DNA from: Piscinibacter sp. | GTDB lineage: Bacteria; Pseudomonadota; Gammaproteobacteria; Burkholderiales; Burkholderiaceae_C | NCBI GenBank assembly: GCA_017983795.1 | Contig: JAGOAS010000001.1 | Span: 1 to 64,000 of the forward strand | Direction: 5' to 3' | DNA: 64,000 bases | In this document: one piece after another, positions 10,901 through 19,125 of the stretch | How the letters are laid out: each line of letters begins with the position of its first letter | Numbering within the stretch: position 1 is the stretch's first letter | Made by a program: the position numbers and the translations under genes | Notes under the pieces: model-generated | Told to the model about the DNA's origin: nothing | Database searches by the model: none | The model's input: the letters and a program-made list of their open reading frames with translations, nothing else

Positions 10901-13900
10901 CCCGCTGTTCAACATCTATCTCAACGAAGCCGACGAGCTCTCGCGCCGCCTCACCACCGAGGTGGCCGAGTGGGCGATGGAGCTGCATCGCCCGATCGGC
11001 GAGACGCCGATCGCGCTGGCGCATTCGCTGGCCGGCAGTTCGGCCACGGTCGGCTTCAACGACCTGTCGCAGCTGGCCCGTGCGCTGGAGCACGCGCAGA
11101 CGCGCTCGCAGGCGATCGGCTACGGCACCACCGAAGAGGCGCGGCTGTTCGTCGACACGGCCGAGGAGATCCGCCGCCTGCTGCACCAGTTCGCCGCCGG
11201 CTTCCTCAAGCAGCCCGCGCCGGAGCTGCTGGCGCGCCTGGCCGAGCACGAGATCGAATCGGCGCGCCGCCTCGAGGCGGCCACCGCCGCGGCCGACCTG
11301 CCGCCGGTCACCGGCGTGGGCGAGCTCGACCTGGCGCCCGAGTTCGAGCGCATCGACCTCGGCGCCGCGCCGGCCCCGCAGGCGGTCGCCGAGCCGCTGC
11401 CCGCCAGCCGCCCGATGCCGTTCAGCGCCAGCGGCCTGGGCACGACCGGTTTCGGCACGCTCGACCCGCGCGTCGACGCTCTGGGCGTCGCCGAGCTGAA
11501 GCCGCTCGCCGAACTGCCCAGCACGCCCGCGCACGCCGCGCTGCCGCTGGCCGAGCGCGAGATCGCGATCGAAGGCACCGAGGACATCGACGCGGTCGAC
11601 GCGGTCGACGCCGAGCTGTTCCCGATCTTCGAGGAAGAAGGGCAGGAGCTGCTGCCGCAGCTGGCCACCCAGCTGCGCGACTGGGCGCGCCGCCCCGGCG
11701 AAGCCAGCCATGCCGCGGCCTGCATGCGCACGCTGCACACGCTCAAGGGCGGCGCGCGCCTGGCCGGCGCGATGCGCCTGGGCGAGATGGCGCATCGCCT
11801 CGAGACCCGCATCGAGCAGCTGCTGGCCGACCCGCCGGTGGCCGCCGCCGACGTCGAGCAGCTGCAGTCGCGCGCCGACGGCCTGACGCAGGTGTTCGAG
11901 CTGCTGCGCGCCCGCGATGCGCAGGCCTATGCCGAGGCGTCCGCCGCGGTGGCCGCCGAACCGCCGGCCGAGCCGGTGCTGAGCGTGACGGCGATGCCGC
12001 CGGCGCCCGCCGCACCGGTCGCGATCGTCGAAGAAGCGATGGCGCCGCTGGCCGAGCCGCAGCCTGCGTCGGCCGAACCCGAAGCAGCGGCGGCGCCAAC
12101 GCCACACGAAGCCGCAGCGGCCGAGCTCGCGCCCTTCGACTGGTCGCGCTTCGCGCTGGGCGGTGCCACGGCGCGTGTCGTGGCCGACAAGTCGCAGAGC
12201 GCGGCGCAGACCGCCGTGCGCGTGCGCGCGCCGCTGCTCGACCGCCTGGTGAACCAGGCCGGCGAGGTGTCGATCACGCGCTCGCGCATCGAATCGGAAG
12301 TCGGCCAGATCAAGGGCTCGCTCGCCGACCTGACCGAGAACCTCGAGCGCCTGCGCCAGCAGCTGCGCGACATCGAGCTGCAGGCCGAGACGCAGATGAG
12401 CTCGCGCCTGGAGGCGGCCAAGGCGGCCTCGCAGTCCTTCGATCCGCTCGAGTTCGACCGCTTCACGCGCTTCCAGGAGATCACGCGCATGATGGCCGAG
12501 TCGGTCAACGACGTGGCCACGGTGCAGCGCACACTGCAGCGCTCGCTGGACAGCACCGAGGACGAACTGGCCACGCAGGCGCGCCTGACGCGCGACCTGC
12601 AGGACGACCTGCTGCGCACGCGCATGGTGGAGTTCGAAGGCCAGTCCGATCGCCTCTACCGCGTGGTGCGCCAGGCGGCCAAGGAGACCGGCAAGCAGGT
12701 GCGGCTGGACATCGTCGGCGGCTCGATCGAAGTCGACCGCGGCGTGCTCGACCGCATGATCGGCTCGTTCGAGCACCTGCTGCGCAACAGCGTGACGCAC
12801 GGCATCGAGATGCCCGAGGCGCGCGCCGCGGCGGGCAAGGATCCGGCCGGCGCCGTGCTCGTGACGGTCACGCAGGAAGGCAACGAAGTCGGCATCGAGT
12901 TCCGCGACGATGGCCGCGGCCTCGACCTCGAGCGCATCCGCGCCAAGGGCGTGGCCATGGGCCTGATCGGCGCGGGCCAGCAGGTCGGCGACGCCGACCT
13001 CGCCAACCTGATCTTCGCGCCGGGCTTCAGCACCGCCGAGACCGTCACCGAGCTGGCCGGCCGCGGCGTCGGCATGGACGTGGTGCGCTCCGAGGTGAAC
13101 GCGATGGGCGGCCGCATCGAGACCGCCACCGCAGCGGGCCAGGGCACCTCCTTCAAGCTGGTGCTGCCGCTGACCACGGCGGTGACGCAGGTGGTGATGC
13201 TGCGCTGCGGCGAGGCCACCGTGGCCGTGCCCTCGACGCTGATCGAGATCGTGCGCCGCGCCACGCCGGCCGAGATCCAGCAGGCCTACGAGAGCGGCAG
13301 CTATGCGCTCGGCGACCGCGTGCTGCCCTTCTTCTGGCTCGGCGCGCTGCTGCAGCTCAGCGCCGTGCCGCTGGAGAACGTCGGCCGCACGCGCCCGGTG
13401 GTGGTGGTGCGCAGCGCGCAGCAGCGCGTCGCGCTGCACGTCGACGAAGTGCTGGGCAACCAGGAAGTGGTGGTGAAGAACCTCGGGCCGCAGCTCTCGC
13501 GCCTGCCCGGCCTGGCCGGCATGACGCTGCTCGCCTCCGGTGCCGTCGCGCTGATCTACAACCCGGTGGCGCTGGCCACGCTGTACGGCGATGCGGCGCG
13601 TGCCGCGACCCTGGGCGCGCTGCACGGCACGCCGGTCGCGCCGAGCACGCCGAGCGCGGCCGCCGCCGAGGCGCCGGTGGCCGCCTCGCCGCTGGTGCTG
13701 GTGGTCGACGACTCGCTCACCGTGCGCCGCGTGACGCAGCGCCTGCTGGTGCGCGAGGGCTACCGCGTGGTCACCGCCAAGGACGGCATCGAAGCGCTCG
13801 AGCGCCTCGCCGAGGAGCGGCCGCAGGTGGTGCTCTCCGACATCGAGATGCCGCGCATGGACGGCTTCGACCTGGTGCGCAACATCCGCGGCGACGCGCG

Positions 13901-14066
13901 CCTGCGCGATCTGCCGGTGATCATGATCACCTCGCGCATCGCGCAGAAGCACCGCGACTACGCGGCCGAGCTGGGCGTCGACCACTACCTCGGCAAGCCC
14001 TACTCGGAAGAAGACCTGCTTGCCCTGATCGGGCGCTACACCGCCGCGGCGGCCACGCTGGCGTGA
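7971..14066 (+). CDS. pilL: PilL/ChpA, giant hybrid CheA-type histidine kinase
   Basis: Signalling hub of the pilus chemosensory system, 2031 residues. The N-terminal 600 residues are FimL/Hpt-like and largely degenerate. Canonical or near-canonical histidine phosphotransfer motifs follow at H765 (FHTLKGSS), H1018 (LAHSLAGSS) and H1256 (LHTLKGGA), joined by Ala/Pro/Glu-rich linkers, including a PE-repeat near 945-955. Then come the CheA dimerisation helices (about 1420-1560), the HATPase with N-box HLLRNSVTHG and G-box GRGVGMD, a CheW-like regulatory domain, and a C-terminal receiver (from about 1908) with phosphoacceptor D1957. By homology it phosphorylates PilG and PilH. It is 28 bases downstream of pilJ. 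Confidence 0.95.
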   Translation: MDTRTAPNATTRGAPADDLSALAWVQDELRRTLEAAHKSLRRCLKEAEAVGGSDVDTVDPAVLRSARSSIHQGAGALELVGLPEAALVLRASESLVQKFVAKPHKLTVLVVEQIEHASFALLDYLARLLAGKPVAALAMFPQYRAVQEAAGAERIHPADLWSVDWHWREIPPDTSVPPRALDAATRTTMEGHLLGIMRTPQPVLAAARMSEGCAGLGAAATDLQVATLWKLASAVFEAQAHGLLGFDVFSKRVASRLLAQYRVLERGQNEVSERLAQDLLFFCAQSDSPGDGRRAPRLAAVRQVYALAHELPVDYHTSTLGRFDPAVLVQARKRVAAAKESWQGVAGGELHRLAGLNEQFSLVGDSLKRLFPLGEAFAAELQMAIAQTINSGAAPNPQLAMEVATSLLYIEAALEDSDFDNPEQAERVRRLADRLGSVREGRGPEPLEPWMEELYRRVSDRQTMGSVVQELRASLAEAEKAIDQFFRKPDDRQVLIPVPNQLGAMRGVLSVLGIEQATAALLRMRDEIEGLTQTEVDPARVAQTGLFDRIAGNLGALGFLIDMLSVQPQMAKSLFVFDPRTGTLDPVMGRGASTRHAGTVPPVEPRLIEQAQQLAYAAAQPDVPVAEVTRDLERLSHEAHMADQDTLADTVDRTREALARAAEADDREGLASVRGELSDMLVDFVHSSSEPMGLEPEIAELRAAPLAMPAPAPAAEPELAEDDEMREVFLEEAREVIADARAAMAGLAHAPSDVAQMTTVRRAFHTLKGSSRMVGLKEFGEAGWACEQIYNTQLAANHAAEPALIDFTNWALGELAAWVEDIASRRDAARSATAVKAAAQRLAAGEAPLAEPVAAPVSAPALPEVSFELNLSTLDGMAAAAPVPLSALPDLDLDVPLVQESFDPQATQPLPLAELPMAAVSVQPDVSFELIDLDLGAAPALPEVIEAAPEPEPEPEPAAAPSEDENVKVVGPLRIGIPLFNIYLNEADELSRRLTTEVAEWAMELHRPIGETPIALAHSLAGSSATVGFNDLSQLARALEHAQTRSQAIGYGTTEEARLFVDTAEEIRRLLHQFAAGFLKQPAPELLARLAEHEIESARRLEAATAAADLPPVTGVGELDLAPEFERIDLGAAPAPQAVAEPLPASRPMPFSASGLGTTGFGTLDPRVDALGVAELKPLAELPSTPAHAALPLAEREIAIEGTEDIDAVDAVDAELFPIFEEEGQELLPQLATQLRDWARRPGEASHAAACMRTLHTLKGGARLAGAMRLGEMAHRLETRIEQLLADPPVAAADVEQLQSRADGLTQVFELLRARDAQAYAEASAAVAAEPPAEPVLSVTAMPPAPAAPVAIVEEAMAPLAEPQPASAEPEAAAAPTPHEAAAAELAPFDWSRFALGGATARVVADKSQSAAQTAVRVRAPLLDRLVNQAGEVSITRSRIESEVGQIKGSLADLTENLERLRQQLRDIELQAETQMSSRLEAAKAASQSFDPLEFDRFTRFQEITRMMAESVNDVATVQRTLQRSLDSTEDELATQARLTRDLQDDLLRTRMVEFEGQSDRLYRVVRQAAKETGKQVRLDIVGGSIEVDRGVLDRMIGSFEHLLRNSVTHGIEMPEARAAAGKDPAGAVLVTVTQEGNEVGIEFRDDGRGLDLERIRAKGVAMGLIGAGQQVGDADLANLIFAPGFSTAETVTELAGRGVGMDVVRSEVNAMGGRIETATAAGQGTSFKLVLPLTTAVTQVVMLRCGEATVAVPSTLIEIVRRATPAEIQQAYESGSYALGDRVLPFFWLGALLQLSAVPLENVGRTRPVVVVRSAQQRVALHVDEVLGNQEVVVKNLGPQLSRLPGLAGMTLLASGAVALIYNPVALATLYGDAARAATLGALHGTPVAPSTPSAAAAEAPVAASPLVLVVDDSLTVRRVTQRLLVREGYRVVTAKDGIEALERLAEERPQVVLSDIEMPRMDGFDLVRNIRGDARLRDLPVIMITSRIAQKHRDYAAELGVDHYLGKPYSEEDLLALIGRYTAAAATLA

Positions 14067-14079
14067 GGGCGGCGCGCCC

Positions 14080-15111
14080 ATGGCGGAACTGGTCGACCAC
14101 CTCGCCGAGCTGACCGGTTTCCGCGACCGCGAGCTGCTCGACGTGACGCTGGTCGGCGCCTTGCGCGACCTGCTGCGCCCGCGCGCGGTGGCGATCTACC
14201 GCAGCGTCGGCGAGGCCGGCCAGGAACGCTGGCTGACGCGCGCGCGGCTGTCGCACGACGACCTCGCCGCCAGCGCCGACCCGGCCTGGATCGATCTCGA
14301 CGGCCTGCCGCGCCACGAGGAGCATCCGCACCGCCTGCAGGCCTTCCACGGGCAGGCCATCGTGCTCGTGGCGGGCGACCCGCACCGCGCCTTCTTCCCG
14401 GTGGCGACCGACCGCGAGCAGCTCGGCGTGATGGAGGTCGAGAGCGACGCGCCGCTGGACGAGCGCGACCAGCGCCTGGTGATGAGCATCCTGCGCATCT
14501 ACCGCAACTTCCAGGGCCTGCTCGACTACAGCGAGCGCGACACGCTGACCGGCCTGCTCAACCGCAAGACCTTCGACGAGAGCTTCCTGAAGACGGTCGG
14601 GCAGCCGGCGCCCGCCGCGGCGGGCGCGGCCGGCGGTGGCCGCCGCCAGCGCGCGCAGCGCTGCCGCAACTGGCTGGGCGTGATCGACATCGACCACTTC
14701 AAGCGCGTCAACGACAGCTACGGCCACCTGATCGGCGACGAGGTGCTGCTGCTGATGTCGCGCCTGATGCGCAGCAGCTTCCGCTTCGACGACCGGCTCT
14801 ACCGCTTCGGCGGCGAGGAGTTCGTGGTGCTGATGCGCTGCGCCGACGGCGACGCCGCGGCGCAGGCCTTCGAGCGCCTGCGCCACAACGTCGAGCGCCA
14901 CCTGTTCCCGCAGGTGGGCCGCATCACCGTGAGCATCGGCTTCACCGAGCTCAAGGCCGGCGACACCCCGAACGGCGCCTTCGAGCGCGCCGACAAGGCG
15001 GTCTATTTCGCCAAGGGCAACGGCCGCAACCAGGTGCGCCACCACGCCGACCTGGTGAGCGCCGGCCACCTCGCCGACGACGCCAAGATCGGCGACGTCG
15101 AGCTGTTCTGA
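14080..15111 (+). CDS. GGDEF diguanylate cyclase with GAF-like N-terminal sensor
   Basis: 343-residue protein predicted to make cyclic di-GMP. Residues 1-150 look like a GAF-type sensory domain with no TM segment, so it is cytoplasmic. The C-terminal GGDEF domain has the intact active-site motif GGEEF at about 244-248 and, nine residues before it, R-F-D-D, which fits the RxxD inhibitory I-site. It begins 13 bases after the pilL stop, so it is very likely part of the pil operon, in the place where Pseudomonas carries pilK and chpB. This points to coupling between pilus chemosensing and c-di-GMP; the coupling is inferred. Confidence 0.9.
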   Translation: MAELVDHLAELTGFRDRELLDVTLVGALRDLLRPRAVAIYRSVGEAGQERWLTRARLSHDDLAASADPAWIDLDGLPRHEEHPHRLQAFHGQAIVLVAGDPHRAFFPVATDREQLGVMEVESDAPLDERDQRLVMSILRIYRNFQGLLDYSERDTLTGLLNRKTFDESFLKTVGQPAPAAAGAAGGGRRQRAQRCRNWLGVIDIDHFKRVNDSYGHLIGDEVLLLMSRLMRSSFRFDDRLYRFGGEEFVVLMRCADGDAAAQAFERLRHNVERHLFPQVGRITVSIGFTELKAGDTPNGAFERADKAVYFAKGNGRNQVRHHADLVSAGHLADDAKIGDVELF

Positions 15112-15112
15112 A

Positions 15113-16633
15113 TCAGCTGCGCTTCTTCACGGCTGCGTAGCGCGCCAGCGTGCGTTCGCGCGCTTCGGCGTGCCGGACGATCGGCGCCGGGTAGTTGCCG
15201 CCCAGCTCGACGCCCGCCGCGGCCAGGTCCACCGGGCGTGCTTCCCACGGCGCGTGGATCAGTTCGTCGGGCAGCTTCGCCAGTTGCGGCAGGTAGCGCC
15301 GGATGAAGCGCCCCTGCGGGTCGAACTTGCGGCTCTGTGCCACCGGATTGAAGATGCGGAACCAGGGTTGCGCGTCGCAGCCGGTGGAGGCGGCCCATTG
15401 CCAGCCGCCGTTGTTGGCGGCGAGGTCGAAATCGTTCAGGTGATCGGCGAAGTGCTGCTCGCCGCGCCGCCAGTCGATGCCGAGATCCTTGGTCAGGAAG
15501 CTCGCCACCACCATGCGCAGGCGGTTGTGCATGTAGCCGGTCTGCGCGAGCTGGCGCATCGCGGCGTCGACCAGCGGGTAGCCGGTGCGGCCCTCGCACC
15601 AGGCGGCGAAATGCTGCTCGGCATGCTTGCCGTGCTCCCAGTGCAGCGCGTCGTATTCGGGCTTGAAGGCGTGGCCCACGACGCGCGGATGGTGGTGCAG
15701 GATCTGGTGGTAGAACTCGCGCCACACCAGCTCCGACAGCCACACGCGCGCGCCTTCGCTGCCGGCCCCGGCACGCGCATGCGCCTCGCGCGCCAGCGTG
15801 CGGATCGAGCAGGTGCCGAAGCGCAGGTGCACCGAGAGGTAGCTCGGCCCCTTCACGGCCGGGAAGTCGCGCGTGCGGTCGTAGTCGGCCATGCGCGGCA
15901 GGAAATCTTCCAGCAGCGCGCGCGCGCCCGGCCAGCCCACCGGGATCTTCAGCTCGTGCAGGTTGCTGCGCCGGAAGCCCAGCGATTCGAGCGTCGGGAT
16001 GCCGGTGGCGATGGCCTCCGGCACGGGCGCCAGCGCCGCCGCGTGCTTCTCCACCGGATAGGGCTCGAGGAAGAAGGGCTCGAGCTTCTTCAGCCAGGCG
16101 CTGCGGTAGGGCGTGAAGACGCTGTAGGGCGCGCCGGCCGCGCTGAGCACCTCCTTGCGCTCGAAGATCACGTGGTCCTTCGAGGTGTGCAGCGCGATGC
16201 CGTGGCGCGCCAGCAGGCCGCGCACCTGGGCGTCGCGCTGCAGCGCCGCGGGCTCGTCGTCGTGGTTGGCGTAGACGGCCTGGACGTGCAGCTCGCGCGC
16301 CAGGCGGTCGATCTCTGCCACCGCATGGCCGTGGCGCACCAGCAGGCGCACGCCCTTGTGCCCGTGAGCGCGCCCGAGCGCGGCCAGCGCCTCGTCCAGC
16401 GGCGCCAGGCTGGCGTGGATGAACTCGACGCGCCGGTCGGCCGCGAGGCCGCGCGCCAGCAGCGGGTCGAGGATGTCGCGGTCGAACACGAAGGCGCACC
16501 ACACGCGGCGCGCCGAGCGCAGCGCGTGGTACAGCGCCGCGTGGTCGTGCGCGCGCAGGTCGCGCCGGAACCAAACCAGTGCCGCATCCAGCAGGTTGGG
16601 CTCGTGCGTCCGGTGCGGCGTGGCGTGCGGCAT
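15113..16633 (-). CDS. phrB: deoxyribodipyrimidine photolyase (class I CPD photolyase)
   Basis: FAD-dependent, light-driven repair enzyme for cyclobutane pyrimidine dimers, 506 residues. The N-terminal antenna domain begins LVWFRRDLR. The C-terminal FAD domain has the class I signature around [20 protein letters not shown], with the electron-transfer tryptophans, and [10 protein letters not shown] after it. A cryptochrome is less likely given the standard C-terminus. The gene is convergent with the GGDEF gene (stops one base apart) and divergent from algH across only 24 bases, where a shared promoter core lies. Confidence 0.92.
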   Translation of the reverse strand: MPHATPHRTHEPNLLDAALVWFRRDLRAHDHAALYHALRSARRVWCAFVFDRDILDPLLARGLAADRRVEFIHASLAPLDEALAALGRAHGHKGVRLLVRHGHAVAEIDRLARELHVQAVYANHDDEPAALQRDAQVRGLLARHGIALHTSKDHVIFERKEVLSAAGAPYSVFTPYRSAWLKKLEPFFLEPYPVEKHAAALAPVPEAIATGIPTLESLGFRRSNLHELKIPVGWPGARALLEDFLPRMADYDRTRDFPAVKGPSYLSVHLRFGTCSIRTLAREAHARAGAGSEGARVWLSELVWREFYHQILHHHPRVVGHAFKPEYDALHWEHGKHAEQHFAAWCEGRTGYPLVDAAMRQLAQTGYMHNRLRMVVASFLTKDLGIDWRRGEQHFADHLNDFDLAANNGGWQWAASTGCDAQPWFRIFNPVAQSRKFDPQGRFIRRYLPQLAKLPDELIHAPWEARPVDLAAAGVELGGNYPAPIVRHAEARERTLARYAAVKKRS

Positions 16634-16641
16634 GGGCCGAG

Positions 16642-16651
16642 TCTATAAAAT
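16642..16651. promoter_or_regulatory. overlapping divergent -10 cores between phrB and algH
   Basis: The string TCTATAAAAT holds a plus-strand -10 (TATAAA, 16644-16649) and a minus-strand -10 (TATAGA, complement of 16642-16647) that share four bases. The algH ATG is 8 bases after the plus hexamer and the phrB ATG is 8 bases after the minus hexamer. With normal initiation distances both transcripts would begin at or next to their start codons. No convincing -35 is seen for either. Confidence 0.4.
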
Positions 16652-16657
16652 GGCGGC

Positions 16658-17248
16658 ATGGCGGGCGAACCGATCAATCTCACCAACCAGTTCCTGATCG
16701 CCATGCCCGGCATGGCCGACGGCACGTTCGCCGGTTCCGTGGTCTACCTCTGCGAGCACACCGAGAAGGGCGCGCTCGGCCTGGTGATCAACAAGCCGAT
16801 CGACATCAAGCTGAAGAACCTGTTCGAGAAGGTCGAGCTGACGCTGGATCGCCAGGATCTGGCCGATGCACCGGTCTACTTCGGCGGCCCGGTGCAGACC
16901 GAACGCGGCTTCGTGCTGCACGAGCCGCTGGGCGCTGCCGGCGACGGCGAAGGCACGCACTACAACTCCACGCTGCAGATTCCCGGCGGCCTGGAGATGA
17001 CCACCAGCAAGGACGTGCTCGAGGCCATGGCCAGCGGCGCCGGGCCGAAGAAGGTGCTCGTCACGCTGGGCTACAGCGGCTGGGGTGCCGGCCAGCTGGA
17101 AGACGAGATCGGCCGCAACGGCTGGCTCACGGTGAACGCCGAGCCGGGCATCATCTTCGACACGCCGGTCGAGCAGCGCTACGAACGCGCGCTCTCGCTG
17201 CTGGGCATCGACCCGCGCATGCTCAGCCAGGAGGCGGGGCACGCATGA
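16658..17248 (+). CDS. YqgE/AlgH family protein
   Basis: 196-residue protein of the UPF0301 (YqgE/AlgH) family. Family signatures are FLIAMPGM near residue 13, [19 protein letters not shown] near 30-48, [15 protein letters not shown], and the C-terminal [14 protein letters not shown]. The molecular function of the family is unknown; alginate control in Pseudomonas gave the AlgH name but is not general. It is commonly followed by ruvX, as here, with an ATGA stop-start overlap. The start codon sits 8 bases downstream of a TATAAA hexamer, suggesting a very short or absent leader. Confidence 0.92.
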   Translation: MAGEPINLTNQFLIAMPGMADGTFAGSVVYLCEHTEKGALGLVINKPIDIKLKNLFEKVELTLDRQDLADAPVYFGGPVQTERGFVLHEPLGAAGDGEGTHYNSTLQIPGGLEMTTSKDVLEAMASGAGPKKVLVTLGYSGWGAGQLEDEIGRNGWLTVNAEPGIIFDTPVEQRYERALSLLGIDPRMLSQEAGHA

Positions 17249-17661
17249 GCGCCTCGATGCGCGCCATGCCTTCGTCCTCGACCCGCAGCTTTCTCGCTTT
17301 CGATTTCGGCTTGAAGCGCGTCGGCGTGGCGGCCGGCAACAGCCTCACGCGCCGGGCCACGCCCTTGCGCACGATTGCGGCCGAAGGCGACGCGCGCTTC
17401 GCCGCCATCGCCCGGCTGATCGCCGAATGGCAGCCCGATGCGCTGGTCGTGGGGGTGCCGGTGCATCCCGACGGCACGCCGCACGACAATACGCGCCGCG
17501 CGCAGCGTTTTGCCCGCCAGCTGCACGGCCGCTTCCGGCTGCCGGTGCACGAGGTCGACGAGCGCTACAGCACCACCGAGGCCGCGGCGTCGGGCGCGCG
17601 CGACCTCGACGCGGCTTCGGCCGCGATCATCCTCGAGCAATACCTGCACAACCTCGCATGA
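17245..17661 (+). CDS. ruvX: RuvX/YqgF, putative Holliday junction resolvase (pre-16S rRNA nuclease)
   Basis: 138-residue RNase H-fold protein. The first catalytic acid lies in [11 protein letters not shown], the second region is [10 protein letters not shown], and DERYSTTEA and [13 protein letters not shown] carry the remaining conserved acidic residues. In E. coli the family processes the 5' end of pre-16S rRNA; a resolvase role was proposed earlier. The ATG overlaps the algH stop (ATGA), and its own stop overlaps the pyrR start in the same way. It has a short extra N-terminus of about 14 residues rich in Ser/Met before the core. Confidence 0.93.
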   Translation: MSASMRAMPSSSTRSFLAFDFGLKRVGVAAGNSLTRRATPLRTIAAEGDARFAAIARLIAEWQPDALVVGVPVHPDGTPHDNTRRAQRFARQLHGRFRLPVHEVDERYSTTEAAASGARDLDAASAAIILEQYLHNLA

Positions 17662-18161
17662 GCACACTTCACCTCGATGCCGAAGCGCTGTACGCCGACC
17701 TGCTGGCCGGCGTGCGCACGCTGCTGCAGCCCGGCAGCGCCCTGGTGGGCATCTGGTCGGGCGGCGCCTGGCTGGCCGAGCGGCTGCAGCGCGACCTGAA
17801 GCTGGCCGGCGAGCACGGCGTGATCTCCAGCGCGCTGCACCGCGACGACTTCGGCTCGCGCGGCATGAGCGGCGCGGCCGACCACACGCGCCTGCCCTTC
17901 GAGGTGGAAGGGCGCCACATCGTGCTGATCGACGACGTGCTGTTCACCGGCCGCACCACGCGCGCCGCGATCAACGAGCTGTTCGATTTCGGCCGGCCGG
18001 CCGGCGTCACGCTCGCGGTGCTGGTCGACCGCGGCGGCCGCGAGCTGCCCATCCAGCCGGCCTTCTCGGCGGCGCGCGTCGCCTTGCCGCGCGGCCAGCG
18101 CCTTTCGCTCGCGCGCGACGAACAAGGCCACTTCAGCTTCGACATCAAGGAAGCTTCCTGA
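17658..18161 (+). CDS. pyrR: PyrR, pyrimidine operon regulator / uracil phosphoribosyltransferase
   Basis: 167-residue type I PRTase-fold protein. The PRPP-binding loop [17 protein letters not shown] is at about residues 92-108, and the flexible region and Arg/Asp pattern (HRDDFGSRG) are typical of PyrR. In Gram-positives PyrR binds pyr mRNA attenuators. In proteobacteria its regulatory role is less clear, and the single-base gap before pyrB leaves no room for an attenuator there. It could act as a uracil phosphoribosyltransferase. It overlaps ruvX by ATGA. Confidence 0.9.
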   Translation: MSTLHLDAEALYADLLAGVRTLLQPGSALVGIWSGGAWLAERLQRDLKLAGEHGVISSALHRDDFGSRGMSGAADHTRLPFEVEGRHIVLIDDVLFTGRTTRAAINELFDFGRPAGVTLAVLVDRGGRELPIQPAFSAARVALPRGQRLSLARDEQGHFSFDIKEAS

Positions 18162-18162
18162 G

Positions 18163-19125
18163 ATGCTCTCCAAGAGAAACCCCCAGCTCAACGCCAACGG
18201 CGAGCTGATCCACCTGCTGTCGATCGAGGGCCTGCCCAAGGCCGTGCTGACGCAGATCCTCGATACCGCCGGCACCTTCCTGTCGGTCAACGAGCGCGAG
18301 GTGAAGAAGGTGCCGCTGCTGCGCGGCAAGAGCGTGTTCAACCTGTTCTTCGAGAACAGCACGCGCACGCGCACCACTTTCGAGATCGCGGCCAAGCGCT
18401 TGAGCGCCGACGTCATCAACCTCGACATCGCGCGCAGCTCCACCGCCAAGGGCGAGAGCCTGCTCGACACCATCGCGAATCTCTCCGCGATGCACGCCGA
18501 CATGTTCGTCGTGCGCCACAGCGAGAGCGGCGCGCCCTACCTGATCGCGCAGCACTGCGCGCCGCACGTGCACGTGGTCAACGCCGGCGACGGCCGCCAC
18601 GCGCACCCGACGCAGGGCCTGCTCGACATGTACACCATCCGCCACTACAAGCGCGACTTCACGAACCTGACGGTGGCCATCGTCGGCGACATCGTGCACT
18701 CGCGCGTGGCGCGCTCCGACATCCACGCGCTCACCACGCTGGGCGTGCCCGAGATCCGCGCCGTCGGCCCGAAGACGCTGGTGCCGGGCGACCTGCGCGA
18801 GATGGGCGTGCGCGTCTGCCACGACATGGTCGAGGGCATCCGCGGCGCCGACGTGATCATCATGCTGCGCCTGCAGAACGAGCGCATGAGCGGCGCGATG
18901 CTGCCCAGTGCCGGCGAGTTCTTCAAGAACTACGGCCTGACGCCCGAAAAGCTCGCGCTCGCGAAACCTGACGCCATCGTGATGCACCCGGGGCCGATCA
19001 ACCGCGGCGTCGAGATCGATTCGGCGGTGGCCGACGGCGCGCACAGCGTCATCCTGCCGCAGGTGACCTTCGGCATCGCGGTGCGCATGGCGGTCATGTC
19101 CATCATCGCGGGCAACAACGCATGA
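18163..19125 (+). CDS. pyrB: aspartate carbamoyltransferase catalytic subunit
   Basis: Second step of de novo pyrimidine synthesis: carbamoyl phosphate plus aspartate gives carbamoyl-aspartate. It has 320 residues. The carbamoyl-phosphate loop is present as [14 protein letters not shown] (S-T-R-T-R at about 67-71), followed by HP-T-Q in [11 protein letters not shown] and the aspartate-side motif HPGPINRG near the C-terminus. It starts one base after the pyrR stop and overlaps pyrC' by ATGA. There is no pyrI. The adjacent inactive dihydroorotase homologue suggests the Pseudomonas-type PyrB-PyrC' dodecamer. Confidence 0.96.
   Translation: MLSKRNPQLNANGELIHLLSIEGLPKAVLTQILDTAGTFLSVNEREVKKVPLLRGKSVFNLFFENSTRTRTTFEIAAKRLSADVINLDIARSSTAKGESLLDTIANLSAMHADMFVVRHSESGAPYLIAQHCAPHVHVVNAGDGRHAHPTQGLLDMYTIRHYKRDFTNLTVAIVGDIVHSRVARSDIHALTTLGVPEIRAVGPKTLVPGDLREMGVRVCHDMVEGIRGADVIIMLRLQNERMSGAMLPSAGEFFKNYGLTPEKLALAKPDAIVMHPGPINRGVEIDSAVADGAHSVILPQVTFGIAVRMAVMSIIAGNNA

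Noticed and set aside
10035..14081. Minus-strand open frame of 1348 codons antisense to pilL
   Set aside because: Same reason: low-complexity His/Arg/Ala/Gly composition, and the plus-strand frame encodes clear CheA domains.
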